53,430 bases of DNA from an uncultured Spirochaetaceae bacterium (GCA_902797055.1 CADBRT010000037.1:1-53430); one strand, 5' to 3'; positions 36,544-45,408 are shown, counted from the first letter of the stretch. Notes: a model not told the origin generated them from the letters alone. Numbers and translations: made by a program.

Positions 36544-36573
36544 ACTTTAGTAATCAATACGAAAATGCGTTTT
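36516..36573 (-). terminator. Nested inverted repeat overlapping the start of the lipoprotein gene; probable terminator of the DUF2259 gene
   Basis: AAAACGCATTTTC (36516-36528) and GAAAATGCGTTTT (36561-36573) form a 13-pair outer stem. Inside it AAAGTAT (36533-36539) and ATACTTT (36542-36548) form a tight inner hairpin that contains the lipoprotein ATG (36543-36541). Read on the minus strand the outer stem is followed by TTTTATTTTTTT, a terminator signature. The right arm and T run also encode residues 6-12 of the lipoprotein. Confidence 0.55.
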
Positions 36574-36606
36574 TGTATATAAAATAGAGGAATTCTTGAA
36601 AAAAAT

Positions 36607-37335
36607 TTACATCTCTGCCGTTTCAACCATGTATCTGATTGAAGTTCCTGTATCATCGACAACGAATTTCTGTATGACGAACACCAAGGATTCACTCAAA
36701 TCATCAGTAAAGATCTTTTCAATACTGTATGCGCTCACACCCTTTCTGATGATATCGGGATTTCCTATCTTCCAAGACTTCAATACATGACCAGCCTCAT
36801 CTTCCCGGTTCATTGTGATATAATAGCTAGACGATACGGAGACACCGGAACCTTTTACAGTAGGAACCAGTTTAATGTGATAATAAACAGCCTTTTCATC
36901 AGTAGAATATTCGTAGTCCTTGAACAGTATTTCCGTCAACGAACCGGAAGTTTCAATCTTCTTTCCTTCGCCCCGAATGTACAACAAATTTTCGGGAGAA
37001 GAAGGCATATATCCATACGTATCGAGTTTTTTCTTATTTTTGGCAAATAAACTTTTATAGGCCTGCTTACCGCTGATAGAAGCAGTAGAAGGGCTGGGCT
37101 TTGTTATAAACACCCCACCCTTTTCATAATCATTTGACGCTATATCAACAGCATAAATTTCTGCCCATGCTTCATACCTTTTATCAGTCTTGCCATACTC
37201 ACCAAAAATATATGTTTTACCGTCTTCTGAAAAACCTATGTCCTCAAACGCAGCGACATCACCGGCAAAAGAAAGAGAAGCGAACATAAAAAATGTCGCA
37301 ACAAGCGCAACCGAGTTTCTATGACATCCACCCAT
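36607..37335 (-). CDS. Predicted secreted protein, DUF2259 family
   Basis: 242 residues from the ATG at 37335, 7 bases after AGGAGA; an in-frame start at 37353 lies on the ribosome site and is unlikely. Signal peptide RNSVALVATFFMFASLSFA, then FEDIGFSEDGKTYIFGEYGKTD, the usual opening of DUF2259 proteins, which are common in treponemes. Beta-rich, periplasmic, function unknown. It is 63 bases before the lipoprotein gene on the same strand. Confidence 0.75.
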   Translation of the reverse strand: MGGCHRNSVALVATFFMFASLSFAGDVAAFEDIGFSEDGKTYIFGEYGKTDKRYEAWAEIYAVDIASNDYEKGGVFITKPSPSTASISGKQAYKSLFAKNKKKLDTYGYMPSSPENLLYIRGEGKKIETSGSLTEILFKDYEYSTDEKAVYYHIKLVPTVKGSGVSVSSSYYITMNREDEAGHVLKSWKIGNPDIIRKGVSAYSIEKIFTDDLSESLVFVIQKFVVDDTGTSIRYMVETAEM

Positions 37336-37432
37336 ACATATATCTCCTGCCAAATAAAAATTTCCTTTTTATAAATATCGGGTATCAAAAGTTCTTCTTT
37401 ACTAAATTCTGAACTTAGGCTATGCTAAGTCC

Positions 37433-38269
37433 ATGACATTGAAAGTCCGAAACAGGTTGCTGCTCATCCTTTTTTTATTCGCAGTCTGCTGTGGCATAAT
37501 AAACACGCTGCTTTTCATACGATGCCTTACACAGGGAAGTTTTTCAACAAAGATGATTTCTGAACTTTCAAGAGAGATGCTCCCGGACCTATTCAAAACA
37601 ACCTTCATGCCATATTCTCCACAGGCGACAGCAGTCGCTATCATTTTTTTCAATGCATATATAATAGCGTCAATCGCATTGATTTACAGTAATTTTGAAA
37701 AGACACAAGCTATAGAAATTATTTTTTTCGGAGGCTTCCTTGCGGGGTGCATGTGCGAAGGACTCCGCCTGATACCAGTTTTCATGAACATATGGAAAAG
37801 CGACACCTTGAGCATTGCAATCATTACACGGTTTGCACTCGGAGGACGGATTCTAGCAGTAGCGGCACTGTTTTTTTCGGTTATGTTCAGCACACCGGAA
37901 AACAGACAATACGTCGAAAGAAATTTTCTCATCATGCTGGCGATATCCTTAATGACGGCATGTTGTATTCCCCTAAATAACGTCAGGTTCATCACACAGT
38001 TCATCGTTCCGTGGGGAATGGAAAAAGAATTCTTCCTTCTGAGACTGGCACTCATCGTTGCCTGCACGATTGCACTCGCGAATAAGGCTTTAACTAACAA
38101 ATCGAAAGAAATGTTTCATGAAATAATAGGGATAATCATGCTCTACACCGGACACGGTCTACTCTACCAAGCCGACAGCTACACACTGGCAGGTATCGGA
38201 GCGGTTGTATTGAGCGCAGGAACTGTTTTCTATATGCGAACAATGCACAAAATCTACTTATGGAAATAG
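37433..38269 (+). CDS. Conserved membrane protein with about seven transmembrane segments
   Basis: 278 residues, at least seven hydrophobic helices (for example LLLILFLFAVCCGIINTLLF, ATAVAIIFFNAYIIASIALI, RILAVAALFFSVMF). The spacing recalls 7TM sensor input modules, but no output domain is attached. No Shine-Dalgarno site; ACTTAG/CTAAGT (37413-37418, 37425-37430) flanks a possible -10. It converges on and overlaps the polyprenol-kinase-like gene by 12 bases. No family recognised. Confidence 0.7.
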   Translation: MTLKVRNRLLLILFLFAVCCGIINTLLFIRCLTQGSFSTKMISELSREMLPDLFKTTFMPYSPQATAVAIIFFNAYIIASIALIYSNFEKTQAIEIIFFGGFLAGCMCEGLRLIPVFMNIWKSDTLSIAIITRFALGGRILAVAALFFSVMFSTPENRQYVERNFLIMLAISLMTACCIPLNNVRFITQFIVPWGMEKEFFLLRLALIVACTIALANKALTNKSKEMFHEIIGIIMLYTGHGLLYQADSYTLAGIGAVVLSAGTVFYMRTMHKIYLWK

Positions 38270-38890
38270 GAGATATTGGGCGAGTCCTCCAAGCACCAGA
38301 GGAATGAAGATATTGTCGAAATCTTTTAATGGAAGCAATTCAATAAACATTCCCACTGAAGCAACTATCAAAGAAACATGCGTACGGCCACAGGAAGCAT
38401 ATGTTGAAATAAATATGGCTGTGAAACATGTCAGACTGCCGGTAGCCGTTTTGCCCTGTGTAAAAGGAATCTGAACTTTTCCAAAAAGTTTACCAGAAAG
38501 ACTTGCAAGTCCATCCCCAAATGCCAAAGCATATATTCCGATTGAAGCGGGAAGCGGTTTCCAAGCGAGCGAGCACAGAATGATACCGCATGAAAGGGTA
38601 ACAGGTCCGAGCACAAACCTGTTTTCATCACGCTTCCTTGCAGCTACAGCAGTTATCTGAGAGATAACAGGGATATTCCGACCTTTCAGTCGAAAAATCT
38701 CTGCCACCGTATAGCATACCACAACACATGCCAAAGCTATTAGAATTCTCTGTCCAAAAACATGCAGAAGAAAAGGCACTGCCGCACTGCATATGTGTAT
38801 GGATTTCCGGAACAACTCCTTTAAGAGGTCATTCTTTCTTTGTCGGGTCAGTATTCCATACTCATTGCATCGGCTGCCTTCGCTTTTCAA
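38258..38890 (-). CDS. Diacylglycerol/polyprenol kinase family (SEC59/phytol-kinase-like) membrane protein
   Basis: 210 residues with five to seven hydrophobic helices. LFRKSIHICSAAVPF near the N-terminus and LAFGDGLASLSGKLFGKVQIPF then GKTATGSL are characteristic of the CTP-dependent dolichol/phytol/farnesol kinase family. Probable substrate is a lipid alcohol; which one is unknown. The start is TTG 38890, overlapping the stop of the large TPR gene (TTGA); no ATG occurs before the conserved region, so the TTG is likely. Confidence 0.75.
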   Translation of the reverse strand: MKSEGSRCNEYGILTRQRKNDLLKELFRKSIHICSAAVPFLLHVFGQRILIALACVVVCYTVAEIFRLKGRNIPVISQITAVAARKRDENRFVLGPVTLSCGIILCSLAWKPLPASIGIYALAFGDGLASLSGKLFGKVQIPFTQGKTATGSLTCFTAIFISTYASCGRTHVSLIVASVGMFIELLPLKDFDNIFIPLVLGGLAQYLLFP

Positions 38891-41800
38891 TCAAGCCCCT
38901 CTTCACCATTCATTATCTTTGGAATAGCCGTATAAATTTCAGGCTCGTACTCTGCATAGGGTTCCGTTATATACTTTGTGTTCTCGGACGCAAGGTTGGA
39001 TCCAGGAAGACGCAGCATGGTCGTCTGATTTCTCGTAAGGGCATCCCACGCACGTACGCTTTCCTGCAACTGTACAATAGCAGCAGCATTCAACTTACTA
39101 TTTCCTGTCATATCTGCAAGACGGGAAAGCGTAACGCCGAGATTATTCGATGCCTTCATGTATGTATCCACAATATCATACTGATCCGCACGCACCTGCG
39201 GGAACAGTATACCGTGAAGCTGTATTTCCTTCTCCAAAAGAGCAATGAGTTTTTCATAACATCCCTGCGCAGGATAGTTATCATCACGTAAACTCAATGT
39301 ATTAGCAAGTGCAAGCAGAGCATGTGTATCAGAAGGCTGTCCCTCCGTACAGGTTATAAACGAACCCAAAGCCTCCGCGTAGTTTTTATCGACATACTGT
39401 ATGTAACCGATTCTGTACCGGATAGAAGGCGTATCGTTCTTATTCTCAACAGCCTTTGTATATCGTCTACGGGCTGAAGCCATATCCCCGGAGACGAAAT
39501 AGTCCAAATCCCCCATATCTGCATACAGTTTTCCGATTTCCTCGGTTCCTGAGAATCCGCTGGACTCGTTTTCCTTTTCGAAGATATCGATTCCTTCGCC
39601 AAAGGTCTTTTCCGCAAGATTATATTCCCTTTCCCGAGAATACTCCTCACCCAGCAACCGATACGTATCAATATACTTGTAGGTATCGCGTCTGTTGCGG
39701 TATTTCATATTCTTGAATACTTCTATTGCACGCTTGAAGTGAGAAGTTCCCAACGTTCCGTTGTTTGTATTGACGAAGTAACGCCCCATATTGTAAAGAG
39801 CAAGCGGATTGTCAGCGCCGGCCTCGAGCGCGCTTTCAAGCATATCACGGAGTCCCTCAATACGAGGACGCAGATTTTCCTCAGAAGGAGGCAGATCCCC
39901 ATAACGCTTGTCAAGGAGATACCCAGAAAGCTCAACAAGATCCGAGCCGTCGAGATTTTTATTATCAGGGAAGTAAGACTGTTTGTACTGGAGAACCTGT
40001 GCAAGATTATCAGTCCGTATGTAATATCTCATCTGACGGGAAAGATATTTTGGAGCAAGTTTCTTATTTGCTCCATACAACTCCACCAGCAGATCATACT
40101 GAGTCTTTGCATCTGAGTATTTTGAAGGATCCTTATCAGTAGCCCAATCAAGATACAAATCTCCGAGTTTGAGAATACCGTCAGGGTCATTTATATAGTA
40201 GTCCAGAACTTCGCGTTTGAGAATTCTTTCAGCCTCTGGATAGTTGTACAAGTCAGAGGCTTCCATGTCGGCCCAAGCAAGTCCCGCAGCTTTACTATGA
40301 GAAAACTGTTTGAGAATTCTGTCATACATGACTCGGGAGCGTTCATACTGCTTATGTTCGCGGTACCCCTCTGCATACCGGAAGAACCATTTCTTTACGG
40401 ACTGATACCCGATTGCCTTATTAAAACTATCTTCCGATTGCGGATATTGATTCTTTTCGATGAATGCGTAGCCCTCTTTATAATAGGCACGTGCACGCAA
40501 CGGTTTATAGATAAAGGCGTTTGACAGAGTATAAATGCAGAAAAACAAAATGACAGCAAGGGTACCCAGAATACCGAACGGAATAATACGGTTCTTAAGC
40601 TGATACTCTATCGTCTTTTTGTATGCCTCGTACTCGTCGACACTTCTGCGCTCAAAGTCCCGCGGAACATCAAGCGGAATATCGAGTTTCTTTTCAAGGT
40701 CTGCCGCTACCTGCCGTGCAGGCGCTTTGCGAAGAACCTTTTCCAAGACCTCAAAAACAGCGTCGTCTGTAAATTCGTTTTTAACAACAAAATCTTCAAG
40801 AGCAATGCGTACATTGAGCGGATACTGTTCGAGGTTTGCAAGAAAGTGTCTATATTCGGCATCTGTAAAGGTATTTTTAGGTTTAGAAGCAGCTTCTTTA
40901 TCTTCTGTTTCAGCCGCTGCAGACTCTTCTTCCTGTTTTTTATTTAGATTTGCGGTAACAGTATCAGAAAATCCCGGAATAGAGAATTCTTCGTCCCCTC
41001 CAGAACCGGAAACATCCCCCAACTCGAAATCGGAAGAGGAATCCGTCTCGGTAAAGTCCATATTATCCATTCCAGAAGTGTCAAACTGTTCAACAGGCTC
41101 TTCAGCGGAGCCCTCCTCTCCCAAATCAAGACCTGGTATATCGTCCAAATTTCCTATATCAGGCATATCACCGGATGTATCATCTCCACCCGGCATACTG
41201 CCGATATCCTCTAGACCAGTGTCGGAATCCGTCGAATCAAAGGAAGGAAGTTCCATATCCTTAAGTGTGTCACTGTTGTCTTCAATTATTGAAGACACTG
41301 AAGATTCGCTGTTTTGATCTATAGAATCAGGTATCGATGCATTCACCTCAGAAGGCGTTTCAACGCTGCTAGCATCCGGTACTTCGGCACCGGCTGAAAA
41401 TGCATTGTCATCAAGGGAAGGAAGATCAAAATCAGACAAAGAAGTATCAGAACTGTTTTCTCCCTCGTCCAATGGGGGCAGGTCAAATTCAGAACCCGAT
41501 ACATCAGGAACTAACGATGAGTCAGAGTCCTGCATCTCTGGAACAGGAATATCATCAGACAAGCCACTCTCGTCAGAAGAAGTACCTGCATCAGAGACAT
41601 CAAAACCGGGTTCTTCCTTCATTTCATCAGGAAGCATGGCTCCCATATCAATACCTGAATCGCCTGAAGAAAAATCAGAGGCAGCTTCGTTTATGTCAAA
41701 ATCCGGCAATTCCCCCATACCTTCAACAGAGGAAGCTGCCATGGAGTCAAGCTTATCATTAAAATCTTCAGAGGGAACTTCGCCGGAAGGACCGTCTGCT

Positions 41801-42360
41801 TCTACAGGCTCCGTATCGTCGTTCAAAAGGGAAGAAACATCAAAATCATTCCCTAGTCCGTCATCTGCGGACTTCTCTAGTTCCGGAGCAGGTTCAGATT
41901 CAGGAACTTCTTCAGTCTGACTCGGCTGTAACAAGGCATCCAAATCTAAATCCTCAATGGGAGTTGGCTCAGGCTCCGGTTCGGGTTCCGGTTCTGCAGG
42001 AGTTTCGAATTCACTCAAATCATCATCTGAAATTTCAATTTCACCAGGGGAAAGCAAATCGGAAACATCCGGTATGACAACTGATGGCTCAGAAGTTTTT
42101 GAAGTCTTTTCAGAACCGCCACCAGTAAGTTCTGACAAATCATACTGATCCTCTGTTGGACCGAGTTCTTCTTGCGCAAGTTCTTCTTCCGAGATTCCAG
42201 GCATGCCGTCCAGAAAGTCATCGCTGTCGTCCGCTTCACTTATTCCTTTTGGCAGTTTCACCTGCACCGGTTTCTCTCCGCGGGCGGAGCGGATTTTCAC
42301 TTCATCACCCACATTAACTATATCTGAGGTAAACTGTTTAAGCTGATTTAATCCTGGCAT
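38887..42360 (-). CDS. Large single-pass TPR protein with acidic N-terminal region, flagellar-collar (FlcA/BB0326)-like
   Basis: 1157 residues from the ATG at 42360; the frame opens at TTG 42399, but that overlaps the -35 box of a good promoter. Residues 1-500 are strongly acidic and low-complexity (Asp, Glu, Ser, Pro). A membrane helix lies near 600 (IIPFGILGTLAVILFFCIYT), followed by about 550 residues of TPR-type repeats (RARAYYKEGYAFIEKNQYPQ, YNMGRYFV, RIGYIQYVDKNYAEALGSF). This matches the layout of the spirochete periplasmic-flagella collar protein FlcA of Borrelia, from memory. If right it supports stator assembly around flagellar motors. Confidence 0.6.
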   Translation of the reverse strand: MPGLNQLKQFTSDIVNVGDEVKIRSARGEKPVQVKLPKGISEADDSDDFLDGMPGISEEELAQEELGPTEDQYDLSELTGGGSEKTSKTSEPSVVIPDVSDLLSPGEIEISDDDLSEFETPAEPEPEPEPEPTPIEDLDLDALLQPSQTEEVPESEPAPELEKSADDGLGNDFDVSSLLNDDTEPVEADGPSGEVPSEDFNDKLDSMAASSVEGMGELPDFDINEAASDFSSGDSGIDMGAMLPDEMKEEPGFDVSDAGTSSDESGLSDDIPVPEMQDSDSSLVPDVSGSEFDLPPLDEGENSSDTSLSDFDLPSLDDNAFSAGAEVPDASSVETPSEVNASIPDSIDQNSESSVSSIIEDNSDTLKDMELPSFDSTDSDTGLEDIGSMPGGDDTSGDMPDIGNLDDIPGLDLGEEGSAEEPVEQFDTSGMDNMDFTETDSSSDFELGDVSGSGGDEEFSIPGFSDTVTANLNKKQEEESAAAETEDKEAASKPKNTFTDAEYRHFLANLEQYPLNVRIALEDFVVKNEFTDDAVFEVLEKVLRKAPARQVAADLEKKLDIPLDVPRDFERRSVDEYEAYKKTIEYQLKNRIIPFGILGTLAVILFFCIYTLSNAFIYKPLRARAYYKEGYAFIEKNQYPQSEDSFNKAIGYQSVKKWFFRYAEGYREHKQYERSRVMYDRILKQFSHSKAAGLAWADMEASDLYNYPEAERILKREVLDYYINDPDGILKLGDLYLDWATDKDPSKYSDAKTQYDLLVELYGANKKLAPKYLSRQMRYYIRTDNLAQVLQYKQSYFPDNKNLDGSDLVELSGYLLDKRYGDLPPSEENLRPRIEGLRDMLESALEAGADNPLALYNMGRYFVNTNNGTLGTSHFKRAIEVFKNMKYRNRRDTYKYIDTYRLLGEEYSREREYNLAEKTFGEGIDIFEKENESSGFSGTEEIGKLYADMGDLDYFVSGDMASARRRYTKAVENKNDTPSIRYRIGYIQYVDKNYAEALGSFITCTEGQPSDTHALLALANTLSLRDDNYPAQGCYEKLIALLEKEIQLHGILFPQVRADQYDIVDTYMKASNNLGVTLSRLADMTGNSKLNAAAIVQLQESVRAWDALTRNQTTMLRLPGSNLASENTKYITEPYAEYEPEIYTAIPKIMNGEEGLD

Positions 42361-42369
42361 AACCTGTTT

Positions 42370-42399
42370 ATTATACTCCGCAAATCTATATTCTTTCAA
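42370..42399 (-). promoter_or_regulatory. Sigma-70 type promoter of the large TPR gene, nearly leaderless
   Basis: On the minus strand TTGAAA (42399-42394) and TATAAT (42375-42370) are 18 bases apart. The ATG at 42360 lies 9 bases after the -10 box, so transcription would begin only a few bases before it. The hexamers are nearly consensus. Confidence 0.55.
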
Positions 42400-42497
42400 T
42401 ATGGTTATCGGAATAAAAAAACGACACTATGAGATTTTTTAAAGCTCCTTGAAACACCTGTAATTTGTTGATAAACTCAATAGAAAAGGAGGCCGAT

Positions 42498-43241
42498 ATG
42501 TTCAATATGGATAAGAAATTACTTCATGTTGCCGCGTTATTTCTATCATTCGCAGTTTTCGCACTGCCATCATTCGCGGCTGATAAAAAAGCACCTCTGA
42601 CAGACGAAGAAGCTGAGCAGGCCGAAATAGTAACCAGGCTGACAAAAGTAAAGGAGCCGTATTTAGACGGCAACAACCTTATCTTCACAGCAGGAGATAA
42701 GGCCAGATTCGTCGGCATAGCCTTCGACTTTGAAGATTTTCACGTCATACATCCCTACCGAAGGTACAATACATACGATGACGACGGAAAAGTGACATCT
42801 TCCCTTTTCTTCTATATATTGCCATTAAAAAAAGAAATGACAAAAATCAACTACCGCATTGTAGTTGACGGACTTTGGACGCTCGATCCAACAAACAAAA
42901 CCACAGTGTACGACCCGGGCACAAGACTCACGTTGTCGCAGGTTGATGCAACAAGGGATCTCCCCCCTGCAACTGAAGTCAAAGACGGAAAGGTCCGCTT
43001 CGTATACACAGGAAAAACAGGACAGCATGTACGAATCGGCGGAAGTTTCACAAACTGGGACAGCTGGATTTATGAAATGAAGGAAGTGAAACCTGGTGTA
43101 TACCAGTTTGACCTGACGCTTCCGCCAGGAACATACGAATACGCGTATTACAGCGGAGTGAATACCTTTGCAGATGTCACGAACCCTGAACGGTGTTATA
43201 CTCCTGACGGGAAGATTGCATCTCTGATTATAGTCAACTGA
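42498..43241 (+). CDS. Secreted protein with tandem CBM48/isoamylase-N-like domains
   Basis: 247 residues from the ATG at 42498, which has AAAGGAGG upstream. Signal peptide ending SFAA at about residue 28. Two Ig-like modules follow: the first has FVGIAFDFEDF and NYRIVVDGLWTLDPTNK, the second has VRIGGSFTNWDSWIYEM and PPGTYEYAYY with ADVTNPERC, the classical pattern of glycogen-binding (AMPK-beta/CBM48) domains. No catalytic domain. Periplasmic; may bind alpha-glucan or serve as a structural module. The terminator at 43261 follows. Confidence 0.8.
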   Translation: MFNMDKKLLHVAALFLSFAVFALPSFAADKKAPLTDEEAEQAEIVTRLTKVKEPYLDGNNLIFTAGDKARFVGIAFDFEDFHVIHPYRRYNTYDDDGKVTSSLFFYILPLKKEMTKINYRIVVDGLWTLDPTNKTTVYDPGTRLTLSQVDATRDLPPATEVKDGKVRFVYTGKTGQHVRIGGSFTNWDSWIYEMKEVKPGVYQFDLTLPPGTYEYAYYSGVNTFADVTNPERCYTPDGKIASLIIVN

Positions 43242-43260
43242 AACCATTTTCCATAAAAAG

Positions 43261-43297
43261 GCCCCGGCAGAATTGCTAGTTCAATTCACGCCGGGGC
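43261..43297. terminator. Bidirectional rho-independent terminator
   Basis: GCCCCGGC (43261-43268) pairs with GCCGGGGC (43290-43297), and the inner GAATTG and CAATTC extend the stem. Flanked by AAAAAG on the left and TATTATTTT on the right. It separates the converging CBM48-like and pgi genes. Confidence 0.9.
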
Positions 43298-43316
43298 TAT
43301 TATTTTCCCTTTTTCT

Positions 43317-44906
43317 TTACTTAATCAGAAGCTTTGCATATGCGGCAAGTGTTTCACTCATGTTGTCCGAAAGAACAGCCTTAGCAAGAGTCTTTCCAAG
43401 CTGAACACCTTCCTGATCAAAGCTGTTGACGTTCCAAACAAAGCCCTGGAACATAACCTTATTCTCATAGTGAGCAAGAAGTGCGCCAAGTGTCTCTGGA
43501 GTTACGCTCTTTCCATAGATAAGGCTTGAAGGTCTTTCACCAGCAAAGAATTTATTAGGATTTTCATCATCCTTACCACAGGCGAATGCGACAATCTGAG
43601 CCGCAACATTTGCACAGAGTTTTTTCTGACTTGTAGAACCTTGTATCACAACATCTTTGCCTGTCTGGTTCTCTGCATAGGCGATGAACTGAAGAGGAAT
43701 AACATTCGTCCCCTGATGCAAGAGCTGATAAAAAGAGTGCTGTCCATTAGTACCGGGTTCACCAAAGATAACTGGACCGGTAACATAGTCCATTTTCTTT
43801 CCAAAACGGTTTACACTTTTACCGTTAGACTCCATGTCGAGCTGCTGCAGATGGGCAGGGAAACGTGACAAAGCCTGTGAATACGGAAGAATTGCAGTGG
43901 TAGGATATCCCTGCACATTTCGTTCATAAACACCAATAAGAGCATCCAGAAGAGCTGGATTCTTCATAAGATCTTTTTCAGTTGCAGTCTTATCCGCTGC
44001 TGCAGCACCATCAAGGAAACGGGCAAAAACCTCAGGTCCGAAAGCCAAGCTCAAAATGGCACCACCGACAGCAGACGTTGAAGAATAGCGTCCGCCGATG
44101 TAGTCATCCATAAAGAAAGCTGCAAGATAATCAGGACTCTTTGCAAGAGGTGAAGTTTCACTAGTTACAGCAATCATGTGCTTGGAAGGATCCAATCCAG
44201 CATTCTTGAGCGCATCGATGACAAACGACTGATTCGTCAGTGTTTCAAGCGTCGTACCGCTCTTTGAAACAAGGATAAAAATCGTTTTTCCCAAATCCAT
44301 GGAAGCAAGAACGCTGGCAGCATCGTCAGGATCCACGTTTGAAATAAAATGAGCTTCCATCTTGAACGTGTTATTTGCCTTTGCCCAGTTTTCGAGAGCA
44401 AGGTACATAGCACGAGGTCCCAAATCGGAACCACCGATACCAATCTGGCATACAGAAGTGTATTTTTCACCTTTCTCATTTACCAGCTTTCCAGAATGGA
44501 CGTCCTGTGCAAAAGCAGCAATCTTCGTCTGTTGTTCTACATAGAATTCTCGCTTATTTACGCCGTCTGCAACGACATCCTTTCCCAACTGTCCGCGTGT
44601 AAGCTGGTGAAGAACCATGCGTTTTTCGCCAAGGTTGATTACCTCGCCGTTATATAATGCCTCGAATTTTTCAAGCAGCTGATCCTCTGCAACCAATTCC
44701 TTGAACACATTAAGAATCTGGTCATCAACCTGCTTTGCTGCAAAGTTATACGTAAGTCCGCAAGCCATAGGCACGCTGTACTTTGCAACACGGGAAGCCC
44801 CGTCTTTACCATCCAATGCCTTTTTTACGGAAACCTTTCCCTTAAGGGACTGAAGCTTCTTGAAGCTTTCAAGGCTGTCCACGTTGTTCCATGAAATATC
44901 TGCCAT
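43317..44906 (-). CDS. pgi: Glucose-6-phosphate isomerase
   Basis: 529 residues from the ATG at 44906; AGAGG precedes it, whereas the longer frame from TTG 44921 starts on the ribosome site. Landmarks are GIGGSDLGPRAMYLAL, FILVSKSGTTLETLTN, SSTSAVGGAILSLAFG, EPGTNGQHSFYQLLHQGT and the C-terminal KVMFQGFVWNVNSFDQEGVQLGK. It interconverts glucose-6-phosphate and fructose-6-phosphate. A single-gene unit ending at the bidirectional terminator. Confidence 0.96.
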   Translation of the reverse strand: MADISWNNVDSLESFKKLQSLKGKVSVKKALDGKDGASRVAKYSVPMACGLTYNFAAKQVDDQILNVFKELVAEDQLLEKFEALYNGEVINLGEKRMVLHQLTRGQLGKDVVADGVNKREFYVEQQTKIAAFAQDVHSGKLVNEKGEKYTSVCQIGIGGSDLGPRAMYLALENWAKANNTFKMEAHFISNVDPDDAASVLASMDLGKTIFILVSKSGTTLETLTNQSFVIDALKNAGLDPSKHMIAVTSETSPLAKSPDYLAAFFMDDYIGGRYSSTSAVGGAILSLAFGPEVFARFLDGAAAADKTATEKDLMKNPALLDALIGVYERNVQGYPTTAILPYSQALSRFPAHLQQLDMESNGKSVNRFGKKMDYVTGPVIFGEPGTNGQHSFYQLLHQGTNVIPLQFIAYAENQTGKDVVIQGSTSQKKLCANVAAQIVAFACGKDDENPNKFFAGERPSSLIYGKSVTPETLGALLAHYENKVMFQGFVWNVNSFDQEGVQLGKTLAKAVLSDNMSETLAAYAKLLIK

Positions 44907-44958
44907 ACTATGCCTCTGCAAAATAATTTGTGTCAGTATACCAAAATTCAGCTGTTTA

Positions 44959-44967
44959 TGCTATAAT
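44959..44967 (+). promoter_or_regulatory. Candidate extended -10 promoter of the GlsB/YeaQ-like gene
   Basis: TGCTATAAT is a full extended -10 element (TGnTATAAT) without a clear -35. The start would lie near 44974, giving an 80-base leader; a second TATAAT occurs near 45020. Divergent from pgi. Confidence 0.4.
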
Positions 44968-45054
44968 TGCCGAAAGGAACTTTTAAGGAGTTATATCCAG
45001 AGTATTCCTTTACACTTCTATAATTGAAATTCATGTAATTTGGAGGAATTTCAG

Positions 45055-45306
45055 ATGATTGTAGGGCTTATTATCAAAATTCTCGTCGGTGCACTTATCG
45101 GATGGCTTGCAAGTATATTCATGAAGAGCAGCCATGGATTCTGGATGTGCTGTTTGTTGGGTATCATCGGCTCAATTTTGGGTGATGTGCTTGCCAAGGT
45201 AATAGGCATCGGCTCAGCAACAGGAGTAGCATCCTTTGTAATAAGCATTCTGGGAACATGCCTGACCATTGCTATTGCACGTGCAATCTTTGGTAAAAAA
45301 TTCTAA
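45055..45306 (+). CDS. GlsB/YeaQ/YmgE family small membrane protein
   Basis: 83 residues from the ATG at 45055, 6 bases after TTGGAGGAA. Three hydrophobic helices rich in Gly: GLIIKILVGALIGWLASIFM, a central CCLLGIIGSILGDVLA with the family's G-x-x-G-S-x-x-G pattern, and VASFVISILGTCLTIAIARA. These 'transglycosylase-associated' proteins are stress-linked inner-membrane proteins of unknown action. A single-gene unit with its own terminator. Confidence 0.9.
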   Translation: MIVGLIIKILVGALIGWLASIFMKSSHGFWMCCLLGIIGSILGDVLAKVIGIGSATGVASFVISILGTCLTIAIARAIFGKKF

Positions 45307-45329
45307 ACAACGTGTAAACCAAGCAAAAG

Positions 45330-45355
45330 GAGGTTGCAATGCAACCTCTTTTTTT
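45330..45355 (+). terminator. Rho-independent terminator of the GlsB/YeaQ-like gene
   Basis: GAGGTTGC (45330-45337) pairs with GCAACCTC (45341-45348) around a three-base loop, followed by seven T (45349-45355). It lies 23 bases after the stop codon. Confidence 0.88.
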
Positions 45356-45379
45356 CTCGGCAACGTGGACAATAGGCAT

Positions 45380-45406
45380 AAAAAAAGCCCCGTAAACTAC
45401 GGGGCT
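45380..45406 (-). terminator. Rho-independent terminator of the tRNA-Arg gene
   Basis: AGCCCCGT and ACGGGGCT (45386-45393 with 45399-45406) form an eight-pair stem with a five-base loop. On the minus strand six T follow (45385-45380). It begins 3 bases beyond the tRNA 3' end. Confidence 0.88.
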
Positions 45407-45408
45407 CG

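Noticed and set aside
40619..41317. Ser-rich plus-strand open frames opposite the acidic half of the large TPR gene
   Set aside because: They are the antisense image of Asp/Glu/Ser codons (GAA, TCA and the like), without starts or ribosome sites.
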